NCBI GenBank assembly: GCA_002312935.1
Contig: DCAT01000191.1
Coordinates: forward strand, 1-17,813
Direction: 5' to 3'
DNA length: 17,813 nucleotides
Source of the DNA: Oceanospirillaceae bacterium UBA1126
GTDB lineage: Bacteria > Pseudomonadota > Gammaproteobacteria > Pseudomonadales > Balneatricaceae
The notes beneath the pieces are model-generated. The model saw only the letters and a list, made by a program, of their open reading frames with translations, made no database searches and had not been told where the DNA came from. Positions within the stretch are counted from its first letter, which is position 1. Every line of letters begins with the position of its first letter. Positions 1 through 7,674 of the stretch are shown in pieces. A program made the position numbers and the translations under genes.

Positions 1-27
1 TCCCTTTGGCCACTCGGGAACCCCACC
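1..27 (-). tRNA. tRNA-Tyr, partial (5' end only)
   Basis: Read on the minus strand, bases 27 to 1 give the 5' acceptor strand and D-arm of a bacterial tyrosine tRNA (GGTGGGGTTCCCGAGTGGCC and on). This matches the start of E. coli tRNA-Tyr almost base for base. The anticodon and 3' half lie beyond the window edge, so identity rests on the 5' third. It lies 21 bases downstream of tRNA-Thr and is probably cotranscribed, as in the thrU-tyrU order of E. coli. Confidence 0.85.
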
Positions 28-48
28 TAAGTATTCTTTATCAGGAAC

Positions 49-124
<76 letters not shown>

Positions 125-159
125 TAAATTGCCTGTGCCCCTGAACTCAGGAGGTGCGT

Positions 160-188
160 ATAATACTGAACGAACTAGTAGGATGCAA
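160..188 (-). promoter_or_regulatory. Sigma-70 promoter for the tRNA-Thr/tRNA-Tyr transcript
   Basis: On the minus strand, a -35 box TTGCAT (188-183) and a -10 box TATTAT (165-160) are separated by exactly 17 bases. The DNA just upstream (about 219-192) is AT-rich with A and T runs, like an UP element, as is common for strong stable-RNA promoters. The -35 box lies inside a small inverted repeat (GATGC-TT-GCATC, 193-182). Predicted start is near 153, about 30 bases before the mature tRNA-Thr. Confidence 0.7.
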
Positions 189-216
189 GCATCAATGATG
201 ATTTTATTAAAGTTTT

Positions 217-942
217 TTAGAGCTGATGCAAACCAGCCAGTTGCGCCATGCCATCAAGCACCAATTGTTCTACATAAGTCACACCAAGCTCGTTAGCAAT
301 GGCCAAACCATCCCCCCCACAAAGCAGTATTTCGTAGCCCCGGCCTTGGGCCTCCCTCACCAGAGCACAAACACCATAGTGAGCCATTTGGAAACACCCC
401 GCTAATACTGCTTGGGCTGTTGAAGTGCCAGGATGACTATTTTCTAGGGCCCGATGGGTAATATTAATTTGGGCAGTATCACGTGTTAGAGCTTGGGACA
501 TAAGCCTTGCGCCAGGAATAATATAGCTGCCTTCATGACGGCCTTGTGCATTCACATAGTCCAAGGTGATGGCACTACCGCAATCAACTACACAGACAGC
601 GTTGTGGGTATGTTGCCTTGCAGCTACCATGGCTAGCCACCTATCTACGCCCAGCTGCTGAGTTTGCTGATAGCCATTGGTAAGGTCTTGCCAGCAGTCT
701 TGAGTGGTTATCTGATGGCACGGTATATTTTTTTCATGTGCCCAAGCTGCCACACAAAGACCCTGCGCATCATCACCCACACTCGCCCAATACATCGCGC
801 CAGCAGACTCTGGCAGGATAGCCTGCAGCTGAGCCATATTTAAGTCACACACCAATATCGCTCCTGAGCGCTGCACTGCACCTTGCTGCTGCAGCCTCCA
901 CTTAAGACGAGTATTGCCTATATCTACTAACAAGTCAGTCAC
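217..942 (-). CDS. coaX: Type III pantothenate kinase
   Basis: CoaX phosphorylates pantothenate with ATP, the first committed step of coenzyme A synthesis, in the cytoplasm. The 241-residue protein has the ASKHA-fold signatures of the family: DIGNT at residues 7-11 (phosphate-binding loop), GVDRW at 98-102, the Asp120-Cys-Gly-Ser segment leading to Thr125, and the glycine-rich Ile-Pro-Gly-Ala segment at 142-145. Length is about right for the family. The start is GTG (942-940) and overlaps the birA stop by four bases (GTGA), which implies translational coupling. It is the last gene of the rodZ-coaX run. I see no convincing intrinsic terminator after it. Having CoaX rather than CoaA fits a Pseudomonas-like gammaproteobacterium. 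Confidence 0.93.
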   Translation of the reverse strand: MTDLLVDIGNTRLKWRLQQQGAVQRSGAILVCDLNMAQLQAILPESAGAMYWASVGDDAQGLCVAAWAHEKNIPCHQITTQDCWQDLTNGYQQTQQLGVDRWLAMVAARQHTHNAVCVVDCGSAITLDYVNAQGRHEGSYIIPGARLMSQALTRDTAQINITHRALENSHPGTSTAQAVLAGCFQMAHYGVCALVREAQGRGYEILLCGGDGLAIANELGVTYVEQLVLDGMAQLAGLHQL

Positions 943-1916
943 TGGCGCTCCTCAATAGGTCGCAAACTAATCTCGCCACCACTATAAGCTTCTATTACCC
1001 CGCTATGTTCTATTATTAGCGCACCCACCTGGTTCACACCACGGCAAATACCCTCAATACACTTAGTTGGAAGCAGAAGCTGAACCTTTTGGTCTTGGTA
1101 ATAGTGGTATTGCTGCCATTCATCGCGCATAGCACCGAAGCCATGTTGCACAAACTCACGCAAGTATTCGTTTAAACGTAATAAAATCTGCGCCACAACG
1201 TCATTGCGACTTAGTTGATAGCCTAGCTGCGCAAGACTCACCCAAGGCTGATCGATAGCATCATCATGCATTAAATGCACATTAAGACCAATGCCAATGA
1301 CCACATGACAGGGGCCTGTTGCTTCGCCTCGCATTTCTAGCAAAATACCAGCAAGTTTTTTGCCGTCAACTAAGACATCATTGGGCCACTTTAGCTGCAC
1401 TTGCTTTACGCCCATATCGGCTAATGCGTGTGTCAACGCCAAACCCACCACTAAACTCAGCCCTTCTAGTGCAACGGCTCCACCATGAAAATGCCAGCCA
1501 AGAGACAAGGCAACATTTTGGCCAAACGGCGACTGCCATTGTCGTCCTAGGCGACCGCGCCCTGATGTTTGCACTTCAGCCAGCACCACGTCACCATGAA
1601 TAGACCGCTGCTGCTGGTGCTGCATTAAGGTTTGATTGGTAGATGGAAGGGACATGTGCAACTGCACATTAAAGCTAGGGTCTAGAATGGGAAGCTGGCG
1701 CTGTATCGCCTCCACGTCTAGTAAATCTAAGCCACCTGAAATACGATAACCACGACCACGTACGCGATGTAAGTTTACCCCCAATGCTTCCACACCTTTG
1801 AGCTGCTTCCAAACAGCAGCTCTAGTCATACTCAGGTGCCGGCCTAAGGCCGTACCTGAGTGGAACTCACCATCGGCTAGCAAGTGGAGTAACTGATTAA
1901 GACTCGTTAATGACAT
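939..1916 (-). CDS. birA: Bifunctional biotin-[acetyl-CoA-carboxylase] ligase / biotin operon repressor
   Basis: BirA activates biotin to biotinyl-AMP and attaches it to the biotin carrier protein of acetyl-CoA carboxylase. The two-domain form also represses biotin genes. Both halves are visible. There is an N-terminal winged helix-turn-helix at about residues 5-60. The ligase domain carries the adenylate-binding GRGRLGR at 119-125, KWPND at 176-180 with Lys187 after it, and the IGIGLNV strand at 207-213. A C-terminal SH3-like domain follows from about 275. At 325 residues it is the full bifunctional length. The ATG at 1916 has no clear Shine-Dalgarno sequence. It lies 43 bases after der and overlaps coaX by 4 bases. 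No biotin synthesis genes are present here. Confidence 0.95.
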   Translation of the reverse strand: MSLTSLNQLLHLLADGEFHSGTALGRHLSMTRAAVWKQLKGVEALGVNLHRVRGRGYRISGGLDLLDVEAIQRQLPILDPSFNVQLHMSLPSTNQTLMQHQQQRSIHGDVVLAEVQTSGRGRLGRQWQSPFGQNVALSLGWHFHGGAVALEGLSLVVGLALTHALADMGVKQVQLKWPNDVLVDGKKLAGILLEMRGEATGPCHVVIGIGLNVHLMHDDAIDQPWVSLAQLGYQLSRNDVVAQILLRLNEYLREFVQHGFGAMRDEWQQYHYYQDQKVQLLLPTKCIEGICRGVNQVGALIIEHSGVIEAYSGGEISLRPIEERQ

Positions 1917-1959
1917 AAGGATTACCGCGTCGCTGCGCGCCTAACAATAGCGCCACATA

Positions 1960-3372
1960 TTACTTCTGTTTGGCCTTTTTCTTTGCCTTATTAACATGCT
2001 TCACTAGTCGCTGCTTTTTAGTAATTTGGCGCTGGGACAGAACATTCTTTTTGCCATCAAAAGGATTATCACTGGTACGGAATTCAAACCTCACAGGCGT
2101 ACCACGGATCTTCAGCACTTTAATGAACTTATTTTCCAAATAACGCTTGTAGGTAGTAGGTAATGCGTTTGTTTGGTTACCATGCACTATAAACAAAGGC
2201 GGGTTAGAGCCCCCTAGGTGAGCATAACGCAGCTTAATTCGACGCCCGTGCACCAAGGGGGGTTGGTGGTCTAGTATTGCGTCTTCTAGTAATGTGGTTA
2301 ACTTGTTGGTGCTCCATTTGGTGAAGGCGCAGCCATGGGCCTCTTCAACTGATTTGTACAAATCACCTACACCAGAACCATGTAATGCTGAGATAAAATG
2401 AATGCGTGCAAATTTAGCAAACTCCAAACGGGCCTGTAACTCATGTTTCACATGAGCTTTATCATCAACAGACATGCCATCCCATTTATTGACAGCAATC
2501 ACTAATGCCCGGCCCGCATCAATAACAAAGCCCAACAGGTGCATGTCTTGCTCTGTTAGACCTTCGTGAGCGTCAACGACTAACACAACAACATGGGCAT
2601 CTTTAATGGCTTGTAGTGTCTTAACGATAGAAAACTTCTCCACCGTTTCTGTAACACTACGACGACGGCGCACACCTGCAGTATCGATTAAGGTATACGG
2701 CTTGTCGTTACGGCGATAGGGAATATAGATACTGTCACGCGTAGTGCCCGCTTCATCATAGACCACAACACGGTCTTCACCCAACATACGGTTGACCAAA
2801 GTAGACTTGCCTACATTTGGCCGACCCACGACACCAATGCGAATGCCTCCTTCTGAATCCGGCGGGAACCCTTCGTCTTCTGGAAACGGTGCCAATACAT
2901 CTTCAATCAACTGGCTCACACCACGGCCATGAGACGCCGCAATAGGGCGCGGCAAACCGACTAGACCTAGGCCATAAAAGTCACCTAAGGCTACGTCAAT
3001 ATCAATACCATCAGTTTTATTTACTACCAAATAGCAAGGTTTATCACAGCGGCGAAGATGGTCGGCAATCAACTCATCAGAAGGGTTCAGACCCGCCTTG
3101 CCATCAACTAAAAATAATACTGCGTCTGCTTCGTCGATTGCCAGCAACGACTGCTCGGCCATCACTTGATCAATACCGGCTTCATCACCACTAATACCGC
3201 CAGTATCAATAACGATATAGTCTCGCTCTTCAGTCTTACCTTCACCGTATTTTCGGTCACGAGTAAGGCCTGGAAAATCTGCCACTAAAGCATCACGAGA
3301 GCGCGTTAAGCGATTAAAAAGTGTGGATTTGCCCACGTTAGGGCGCCCAACAAGGGCAATTACGGGATTCAT
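1960..3372 (-). CDS. der: Ribosome assembly GTPase Der (EngA)
   Basis: Der is an essential GTPase with two G domains that acts in 50S ribosomal subunit maturation. The 470-residue protein shows both. Domain 1 has the P-loop GRPNVGKS (9-16), DTGG (56-59) and NKTD (118-121). Domain 2 has GRPNVGKS (183-190), DTAG (230-233), NKWD (295-298) and SAL (328-330). A C-terminal KH-like domain follows, ending in a very lysine-rich tail that could contact rRNA. Nothing is missing. The ATG at 3372 is preceded only by a weak TTGG. The gene begins 11 bases after bamB, so the two are almost certainly cotranscribed; bamB-der is a conserved pair in gammaproteobacteria. Confidence 0.97.
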   Translation of the reverse strand: MNPVIALVGRPNVGKSTLFNRLTRSRDALVADFPGLTRDRKYGEGKTEERDYIVIDTGGISGDEAGIDQVMAEQSLLAIDEADAVLFLVDGKAGLNPSDELIADHLRRCDKPCYLVVNKTDGIDIDVALGDFYGLGLVGLPRPIAASHGRGVSQLIEDVLAPFPEDEGFPPDSEGGIRIGVVGRPNVGKSTLVNRMLGEDRVVVYDEAGTTRDSIYIPYRRNDKPYTLIDTAGVRRRRSVTETVEKFSIVKTLQAIKDAHVVVLVVDAHEGLTEQDMHLLGFVIDAGRALVIAVNKWDGMSVDDKAHVKHELQARLEFAKFARIHFISALHGSGVGDLYKSVEEAHGCAFTKWSTNKLTTLLEDAILDHQPPLVHGRRIKLRYAHLGGSNPPLFIVHGNQTNALPTTYKRYLENKFIKVLKIRGTPVRFEFRTSDNPFDGKKNVLSQRQITKKQRLVKHVNKAKKKAKQK

Positions 3373-3383
3373 AAATAAACCAA

Positions 3384-4553
3384 TTATTTCAAGCCAAGAC
3401 GCGTAAGACGGCCATCTAGACTGAGTAAGAAAATATTATCTTGGTAGCTCTTGCTACCAATACGGGCACCTTTTAGGGCCATTTTTTGACGACCTACAAC
3501 CTCGCCATTACTAAGCTTAAGTACGTGCGCATAGCCTTGCGTATCAATGACTAATGCATTACCTGCCAACCCCATAGGAGCGGTTAATATACGATGTTTA
3601 AGGGCGTCACTCTGCCACAACACATGGCCTAGCTCCTGGTCATAAGCAAGCACACCATCCTGAGCATCCACAACCAAAACCGCATCACCCACTATGGCTG
3701 TACCACTAATACTAGACACTGGCTGCTGCCACTTAACGGTGCCGGTTAAGGCATCAATAGCTGCAATGTTGCCCTGATAGCTAGTCACATATAGCAAATC
3801 GTCTATCAGCGTTAATGTGCCATCTACATCGGATAAACGCTCAATTTCTGAACGACCTTGCGCAGAACTAATACTCTTCTGCCACACCACGTTACCCACT
3901 TGATTATCCAAAGCCACTAACTTACCACTGGCAAAGCCTGCGTATGTGTAGCTTTTGGTAACAAGTGGCGTACTAGTGCCTCTCAGGGTTAAGCTCGGAA
4001 GATTTGCTGAATAAGACCATTGGAAATTGCCATCAGTTATTGAATAGGCGCTTACCTTCCCATCCACTGTTTGCACGACAACAATTTCACTATTAGCTTG
4101 CGGCGCTGCTAAAGCCTCACTAGACGCATTCACCTGCCACAACACAGACCCATCAACACTACTTACAGAAACTAGCTTACCACTGCGGGTCACCACAAAT
4201 AATTGTTCGTTTATTTGGCCTACGCCTGCAGCCACTGGCTGAGCAAGATCAGTCTTCCAGTTAACCGCTCCTGTATCTAAATTAAAGGACCCTAACTGCT
4301 GACCAGAGGCTGCAAATATAGCATTGGCCGATAACACAGGCTGCATTACTGAACTACCTTCAATATCGCCTTTGCCCACAGACACAGACCAATGTTCAAC
4401 GAGCTCAACTTGCTGCTCAAACCCCTCCAGTGGGGTAGGATCTGGTAGATCTCCACCAGTTGATGAACACGCACTAACAGTGATCAACACTAGACAAGCA
4501 ATAAACAGCTTTAACGGCCTAGCACTCATGTTAACAATTTCTATCCTAGTCAT
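3384..4553 (-). CDS. bamB: Outer membrane protein assembly lipoprotein BamB
   Basis: BamB is a beta-propeller lipoprotein of the BAM complex that folds outer membrane proteins. From the ATG at 4553 the protein has 389 residues. A hydrophobic signal segment at 15-28 ends in the lipobox V-S-A-C with Cys29 as the lipidation site. Ser30 follows, consistent with sorting to the outer membrane. The rest holds repeated propeller blades with Gly-x-x-x-Trp turns (for example TGAVNW, DGSVLW, VGNVVW, TGTVKW). The start is uncertain. An ATG at 4529 gives a more typical 21-residue signal peptide without the acidic leader, but its AGGA lies 14 bases away. The 4553 start has GAGA about 10 bases upstream. It follows yfgM, as usual in this cluster. 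Confidence 0.93.
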   Translation of the reverse strand: MTRIEIVNMSARPLKLFIACLVLITVSACSSTGGDLPDPTPLEGFEQQVELVEHWSVSVGKGDIEGSSVMQPVLSANAIFAASGQQLGSFNLDTGAVNWKTDLAQPVAAGVGQINEQLFVVTRSGKLVSVSSVDGSVLWQVNASSEALAAPQANSEIVVVQTVDGKVSAYSITDGNFQWSYSANLPSLTLRGTSTPLVTKSYTYAGFASGKLVALDNQVGNVVWQKSISSAQGRSEIERLSDVDGTLTLIDDLLYVTSYQGNIAAIDALTGTVKWQQPVSSISGTAIVGDAVLVVDAQDGVLAYDQELGHVLWQSDALKHRILTAPMGLAGNALVIDTQGYAHVLKLSNGEVVGRQKMALKGARIGSKSYQDNIFLLSLDGRLTRLGLK

Positions 4554-4595
4554 TATTTGGGGATCTCTTTACCATTGCATTAGGCACTAAATACA

Positions 4596-5237
4596 CTATT
4601 GCGCAAGATTATCTAGCTTCAAACCTAACAGCGGACTGTTTACACCACCAGCCATAGCTAGCAGTGAGGCTGCAGAGTACGCTTCTCTAGCAGCATCTAA
4701 GTCGCCTTGAGCAACCAATACATCGCCACGAGTTTCTAACCGACCTAGCTGCCACGCATCATCACCATCTACCAACAAAGCCAATGCTTCGCTATGTTGA
4801 TCTTGCGCACTTAGCACCTTAGCCAAACGAATAGTGGCCAACGCATTAACTTCAGCATCACCCTGTTGCGTTAACACCCACTGTAATTCGGCTGCTGCTG
4901 CAGGCAAATCCCCATCCTGAACTTCAACTCTGGCTAACATAAGGGCAGCAAACTGAGCATAGGAGCTAGAACCAAACTCGGCTTTAAGTAATTTACTGTT
5001 ATAGCGTATTTCAGCAATTTCAGTATCACTTAACTGCCCGGCTGGTGAACTATTCATTAGCTGCTGAAAGTATGCACTGGCTGTTTCTGCCTGGTTAACC
5101 TGATGGTCCTGATAGGCATTCCAACTTAATACCCCGCCCACGGTCACTGCAATGGTGAGTATTAGTGACTTACCATTTTCCTGCCACCAACGTTTAAGTG
5201 CTTCTACCTGTTCTTCTTCTGTCTTCATTTCGGCCAC
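4596..5237 (-). CDS. yfgM: YfgM-family tetratricopeptide protein, ancillary SecYEG translocon subunit
   Basis: YfgM is an inner membrane protein anchored by one N-terminal helix, with a periplasmic TPR-like domain. In E. coli it associates with PpiD at the Sec translocon and helps hand secreted proteins to periplasmic chaperones. Here a short acidic cytoplasmic leader is followed by a membrane helix at about residues 24-40, then an alanine-rich helical repeat domain. I chose the GTG at 5237 (213 residues) because GGGAG lies nine bases before it. The in-frame TTG at 5243 is only three bases from that sequence, and the ATG at 5228 is 18 bases away. Position between hisS and bamB is the conserved one. 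Sequence identity to YfgM is moderate, but context makes the call firm. Confidence 0.88.
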   Translation of the reverse strand: MAEMKTEEEQVEALKRWWQENGKSLILTIAVTVGGVLSWNAYQDHQVNQAETASAYFQQLMNSSPAGQLSDTEIAEIRYNSKLLKAEFGSSSYAQFAALMLARVEVQDGDLPAAAAELQWVLTQQGDAEVNALATIRLAKVLSAQDQHSEALALLVDGDDAWQLGRLETRGDVLVAQGDLDAAREAYSAASLLAMAGGVNSPLLGLKLDNLAQ

Positions 5238-5273
5238 GACCAAAAACTCCCTTAATGCTGCTTGTAGTAATTA

Positions 5274-6548
5274 TTAAATAAGCTCAGCAACGTGCGCTGA
5301 TACTTGATCTAGAGATATGCTTTGCTGCTCGTCCTGCCCTTGCAGTGGCTTAATCTGGATTTGACCCTGGGCTAACTCATCTTCACCCATAATAAGCACC
5401 AGTTTAGCACCACAACGGTTAGCCTTTTTCATTTGATTTTTGAGACTACCACCACCGCAGTGCCACAATAAACGTAAGCCCGGGATGTCAGTGCGCAATT
5501 GTTCTGCTAATTGCATGGTGCGAACGGTTGCTGCATCACCCATATGGGCTAAATACACATCAGCTTGTTGGCCAAGGCCAGCCGGTTCTTGCTGCATTTC
5601 TTGTAGCAACAAAATCATCCGCTCTACCCCCATAGCCCAACCTACAGCAGGCGTAGGCTTACCCCCTAGCTGCTCAATCATACCGTCATAACGGCCACCA
5701 CCACATACGGTACCCTGCGCACCTAATTTATCAGTGACCCATTCAAAGACAGTTTTGCAATAATAGTCTAATCCCCTCACTAAACGAGGGTTAACCTCAT
5801 AACTAATGCCTGCGGCGTCTAAAAGTTCACGCAACCGCTCAAAGTGCACACGAGATTCATCATCTAAGTAACCATAGAAATTAGGTGCACCGTCTAACAA
5901 TGCCTGAGTGCTTTCATCCTTACTGTCTAGCACACGCAATGGATTAGTCGTGACACGACGCTGACTGTCTGCATCTAACAAAGCCATATTAGCTTGCAAA
6001 AATGCCACTAAATCAGTTCGATAGGCGGCCCGAGCTGCGGCACTACCTAACGTGTTCAACTGCAATTTTACTGCACCTTGCAAACCTAATTGCCGCCACA
6101 GACGCGCTGTCATTATAATTAGTTCGGCATCTACATCTGGACCGTCTAAACCATAGACCTCTGCACCAAACTGGTGAAACTGTCTTTGGCGACCTTTTTG
6201 TGGACGCTCATAGCGGAACATAGGTCCGTGGTACCACAAACGTTGCACTTGATTATAGGTTAACCCATGCTCTTGAGCAGCACGCACACAGGACGCTGTG
6301 CCCTCTGGCCGCAAGGTCATGTTGTCACCATTGCGATCTGCAAAGGTGTACATTTCTTTTTCAACCACATCAGTGGCTTCGCCGATTGAGCGACAAAATA
6401 AATCTGTTTTTTCCGCGATGGGCATACGGATTTCTTGATAACCGTACTGGTCAAACACTAACTTTACCTGTGCTTCAAAAAACTGCCACAACGGCGTTTG
6501 AGCCGGCAATATATCGTTCATGCCGCGAATGGCTTTTATAGACGCCAA
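5274..6548 (-). CDS. hisS: Histidine-tRNA ligase
   Basis: HisRS, a class II synthetase, charges tRNA-His with histidine. The 424-residue sequence begins with the family hallmark IRGMNDILP (7-15). It also has RPEGT (80-84), motif 2 around RYERPQKGRQRQFHQFGAE (112-130), the histidine-specific loops VRGLDYY (257-263) and GGGRYDG (283-289), motif 3 GWAMGVERM (303-311), and a C-terminal anticodon-binding domain. The start is TTG at 6548, supported by AAGGA seven bases upstream, and no better ATG lies near. In most relatives ispG precedes hisS, but here rodZ does, with only 44 bases between. Confidence 0.97.
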   Translation of the reverse strand: MASIKAIRGMNDILPAQTPLWQFFEAQVKLVFDQYGYQEIRMPIAEKTDLFCRSIGEATDVVEKEMYTFADRNGDNMTLRPEGTASCVRAAQEHGLTYNQVQRLWYHGPMFRYERPQKGRQRQFHQFGAEVYGLDGPDVDAELIIMTARLWRQLGLQGAVKLQLNTLGSAAARAAYRTDLVAFLQANMALLDADSQRRVTTNPLRVLDSKDESTQALLDGAPNFYGYLDDESRVHFERLRELLDAAGISYEVNPRLVRGLDYYCKTVFEWVTDKLGAQGTVCGGGRYDGMIEQLGGKPTPAVGWAMGVERMILLLQEMQQEPAGLGQQADVYLAHMGDAATVRTMQLAEQLRTDIPGLRLLWHCGGGSLKNQMKKANRCGAKLVLIMGEDELAQGQIQIKPLQGQDEQQSISLDQVSAHVAELI

Positions 6549-6592
6549 AATGTGTTCCTTATTTAATGGAGGTGTCGCTAACTAATGCAGGT

Positions 6593-7549
6593 CTATTTGC
6601 TTAACGTAAGGCGCGCAATATCTTTACGTGTATGTGGCTTTAGATCAATTGTTCGGCCATCAAATGTCATAGTAGCAACCCCAGAAGAACGTCCCAACAA
6701 CACTTCTATAGGCGCGGTGATCACTTGTTCTATGGTATCTCCTGCAGAGTACAAGTCTGACAGTACCATTTTACCATTAGCATCTTTAATCTCTACCCAG
6801 CAGTCTTTATCAAACACCATGACTAACTGTGCTTGGTTTGGCAGCAGCACAACGGCATCAGTAACTTCTTTGGGCGCTTGCTCTGTTGCCGCGTTTGCAA
6901 CTGGATCGACCACCGGCTCAACCACAACAACTTGTGCCTCTTCGCTCTCTATAATTGACTCAGCTTCTGGCACAATCGCATCTACTTCACTCTCATTTGT
7001 TGAAAGTAAAAGTAAATCGAGGTCAGCATCATCAGCATCTAAGTCTTCAACTAAGGCGTCACTGGGGAGCTCTTGCGCTGCACCACTGGATAGTTGTGGC
7101 AACATTTGACTACCATTTTGGCTTTGCCACCAAACGATTGACGCCGCTACCAAACCCACAACAAAGACAATTGAAATTAACTTAACCCAAGTATCACCGG
7201 GCTTACTTTGCTGGACACCCTTACGGATAGCTGACATGGGCTTGGCACTGTTATTAGGCACACCATAGGCCAAATCAAACTCGGCCACTAGGGCTTGACC
7301 ATCTAAACCCAAATGACGCGCATATGAGCGAATATACCCTCGAGCAAATACAAAGCTTGGAATCAACTCAAAGTCATCTTCTTCAATAGCATTAATGACT
7401 TTTGAGGTTAAATGTAAATCACGGGCTGTTTCTTTTTGAGACAGGCCCTGTTCCTCGCGAGCTTGGCGCAATAAATGACCAGGAAAGCCTGGCAACTGTC
7501 CGTCTAATTCTGGTTGATCCTGCATATCTAATGGTTCCAAATCACTCAC
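6593..7549 (-). CDS. rodZ: Cytoskeleton protein RodZ
   Basis: RodZ links the MreB filament to the cell-wall elongation machinery and helps keep rod shape. The 318-residue protein has the family order. A cytoplasmic helix-turn-helix domain at about 23-83 includes LRQAREEQGLSQKETA. A single membrane helix follows at about 122-141, then a periplasmic linker rich in Asp, Glu and Ser (about 155-230), and a C-terminal DUF4115 beta domain at about 237-305 (VMVFDKDCWVEIKD onward). The start is GTG at 7549 with AAGG eight bases upstream. Usual neighbours pilF (before) and ispG (after) are absent. It probably begins the transcript that runs through hisS to coaX. Confidence 0.94.
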   Translation of the reverse strand: MSDLEPLDMQDQPELDGQLPGFPGHLLRQAREEQGLSQKETARDLHLTSKVINAIEEDDFELIPSFVFARGYIRSYARHLGLDGQALVAEFDLAYGVPNNSAKPMSAIRKGVQQSKPGDTWVKLISIVFVVGLVAASIVWWQSQNGSQMLPQLSSGAAQELPSDALVEDLDADDADLDLLLLSTNESEVDAIVPEAESIIESEEAQVVVVEPVVDPVANAATEQAPKEVTDAVVLLPNQAQLVMVFDKDCWVEIKDANGKMVLSDLYSAGDTIEQVITAPIEVLLGRSSGVATMTFDGRTIDLKPHTRKDIARLTLSK

Positions 7550-7626
7550 TATCAGTACCTTTTATTGTTATTCGACGCTGAGTTAATTAATATTAGTCAG
7601 ATTTATCTATGGTGTTTTATAGACCC

Positions 7627-7656
7627 ATCATAACGCCCATTTTTGGACACTGCCAG
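7627..7656 (-). promoter_or_regulatory. Putative sigma-70 promoter for the rodZ-coaX operon
   Basis: In the 125-base gap between rlmN and rodZ, the minus strand carries CTGGCA (7656-7651, four of six matches to -35) and TATGAT (7632-7627, five of six matches to -10) with an 18-base spacer. The predicted start near 7620 leaves a leader of about 70 bases. Other AT-rich hexamers in the gap (TATAAA, TAATAT) lack a matching -35 box. The gap has no terminator, so read-through from rlmN is also likely. Confidence 0.4.
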
Positions 7657-7674
7657 TATAGGGAAGTTCCTTAA

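Noticed and set aside
182..193. The GATGC-TT-GCATC repeat as a terminator for coaX
   Set aside because: The stem is short, has a two-base loop, and no T-run follows on the minus strand. It overlaps the tRNA promoter instead.
1917..1959. A terminator or regulatory hairpin in the der-birA gap
   Set aside because: Only four-base GCGC complementarity and no T-run are present.
6585..7109. A 174-codon plus-strand open frame rich in Ser and Thr, antisense to rodZ
   Set aside because: It mirrors the acidic, low-complexity linker of RodZ and has no family resemblance.
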